A program made the position numbers and the translations under genes. This document shows positions 62,661 to 64,000 of a stretch of 64,000 nucleotides of DNA, piece by piece. Source of the stretch: Pseudofabraea citricarpa (Eukaryota > Ascomycota > Leotiomycetes > Helotiales > Dermateaceae); assembly GCA_029641185.1 (NCBI GenBank), contig JAPWGK010000010.1:1423331-1487330 (forward strand), written 5' to 3'. The notes beneath the pieces are model-generated. The model did no database searches, was not told the origin of the DNA, and saw only the letters and a list, made by a program, of their open reading frames with translations. Numbering within the stretch: the stretch's first letter is position 1; every line of letters starts with the position of its first letter.

Positions 62661-64000
62661 TTTAAACTAATCTAAGTATTAATATAATTAATAATATTCT
62701 TATTATTAGAAGATATATAAACTAAGTTATAAGAAGAATTTCCTTTTTTAGTAGCTAATTAAATAAGAATAATATAATAAGTCTCCTAATATATATATTA
62801 TTAGATAATTATAGCTTTTACTTATATAATAATAATAAAAAGAATAAGACCGAAATATTTATAAGTATTAAGATAATATTTATTAGAGAGATCTTAATAA
62901 GAAATATTATATAAATTTATTATAACTTATAAACCTAATAAGAAAGAAATTATTACTTAAAGTTAATTAATTATAAAATATAAAAAGATTATCTAAGAAA
63001 TAAACTTATAATACTTATAATAATAATTAGATTAACTTACTAGATATCTTTTATATATTTTACTATTAATCTTAAGTTTATATATAAAATAAAATAAAAA
63101 ATAAAGCTTATAATAATTACTAGGAATATATATAATATATTATTAGTTTATTAGAGAATAATCTACTTTTTATTAAGACTAAATTAAAAGACTAAGAATA
63201 TATTAAAAATAAGTCTAATTAATATACGTATTAATTAGATTATATCTTTTAGTTATAATAAGAATAATAACTTCGTATAAAATATTTTAGAAGTATTATT
63301 ACTAAAAAGTATAATTAGATTTAGTTAAATAATAAATAATAGTAAAATAATAAATAATAAATAGCTAAAAGTATTAAGAATAAACTTAAGTTATTTTTCT
63401 ATTATATATACTAAATATATAATCTTATATTTCTAGAATAAAGTTATTAAAATTATTTTAATTAATTATATTAAGAAAATTAAAATCTTTTTTATAATTA
63501 AATATTATATTTTTTATAAAACTAAGTTAATAATCTAAAATACGCCTAAGATAAGAATATATAATATAAGAGTAATATATATAAAATTAAAGAGAAAGAA
63601 GAAAAAAAAGAAAGATAAATAATTAGTTATAAATATAAAAAAAAAAGAAGTAAAAGTTAGTTATTAAAAAGAAAAGAAAAAAAAGATAAAATAAAAATTC
63701 CTAGGTATTTATAATTATAAAAAGGCTAGGTAATTACTTAAGTAATAATTTACTTAGTATAAAATAATTTATTTAACTTCTAAGATAATTTATAACTACT
63801 AAATATTAATTTATATAATTATTCGCTTTATTTATTAAGAGATAAAATAAATAATTTACTCGAGTTAGAATTATTTTCTAGAACCTTAGTATATAACTTA
63901 CTAATATTATATAATATATTTCTTATACTTATTTAGTAAATTACTTTCTTATATTAAGTATTTTTTTTATTTATATTTCTTATATTTATAAGTTTAATAT

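Overview
The window is nuclear DNA of a filamentous ascomycete (Pezizomycotina). The evidence is short GT-AG introns (about 44-160 bp) with CTAAC-like branch sites, two zinc-cluster transcription factors, fungal wall and secreted enzymes (GH55, AA7 with a chitin-binding module), and a 14 kb AT-only block with the signature of repeat-induced point mutation (RIP). I could not fix the order; Leotiomycetes is a guess from gene style only. All gene models were spliced by hand.

Layout of the gene-bearing part (1-49.5 kb): secreted GH55 beta-1,3-glucanase (671-3463, +); mitochondrial small TIM chaperone Tim9 (5078-5799, -); Sac7-like RhoGAP (7520-10454, +); Ser/Thr-rich GPI-anchored wall protein (12815-14184, -); FAM32A-like nuclear protein (17122-17653, -); Zn2Cys6/fungal_trans regulator (18845-20960, -); a weak coding fragment (22724-23005, -); a 4 kb gene-poor stretch; a weak small secreted candidate (27091-27282, -); a conserved fungal protein of unknown function (29835-31055, +); a zinc-cluster-like protein with unusual spacing (31970-34165, +); dolichol kinase Sec59 (36419-39149, +); AA7 oligosaccharide oxidase with CBM18 (40657-42685, +); a decayed HNH-nuclease-like pseudogene (44366-45969, +); a small CxxC zinc-ribbon protein (46040-46378, +); a single-exon 482-aa protein of unknown function (46420-47868, -); and an NmrA-like oxidoreductase (48502-49419, +).

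From about 49.6 kb to the end the sequence is almost pure A+T. CA and TG dinucleotides are nearly gone while CT/AG survive, so this is a RIP-degraded transposon graveyard without usable reading frames. Two direct repeats of about 345 bp, 5.6 kb apart, look like LTRs of a dead retroelement. They sit inside an older element whose gag zinc knuckle can still be recognised as a ghost. A perfect (TTA)n array of about 181 bp lies near the right end.

The genes do not form an operon or an obvious biosynthetic cluster. Housekeeping genes (Tim9, Sec59, FAM32A, RhoGAP) are mixed with secreted wall-active proteins. The 44-49.5 kb part next to the AT block looks accessory: a broken nuclease-like gene with tandem-repeat expansions, orphan genes and an NmrA protein. 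I found no convincing new multi-gene system. The most informative items are the nested RIP-killed retroelements, the HNH pseudogene with its frame-breaking 52-bp repeat, and two proteins with unusual zinc-ligand patterns.
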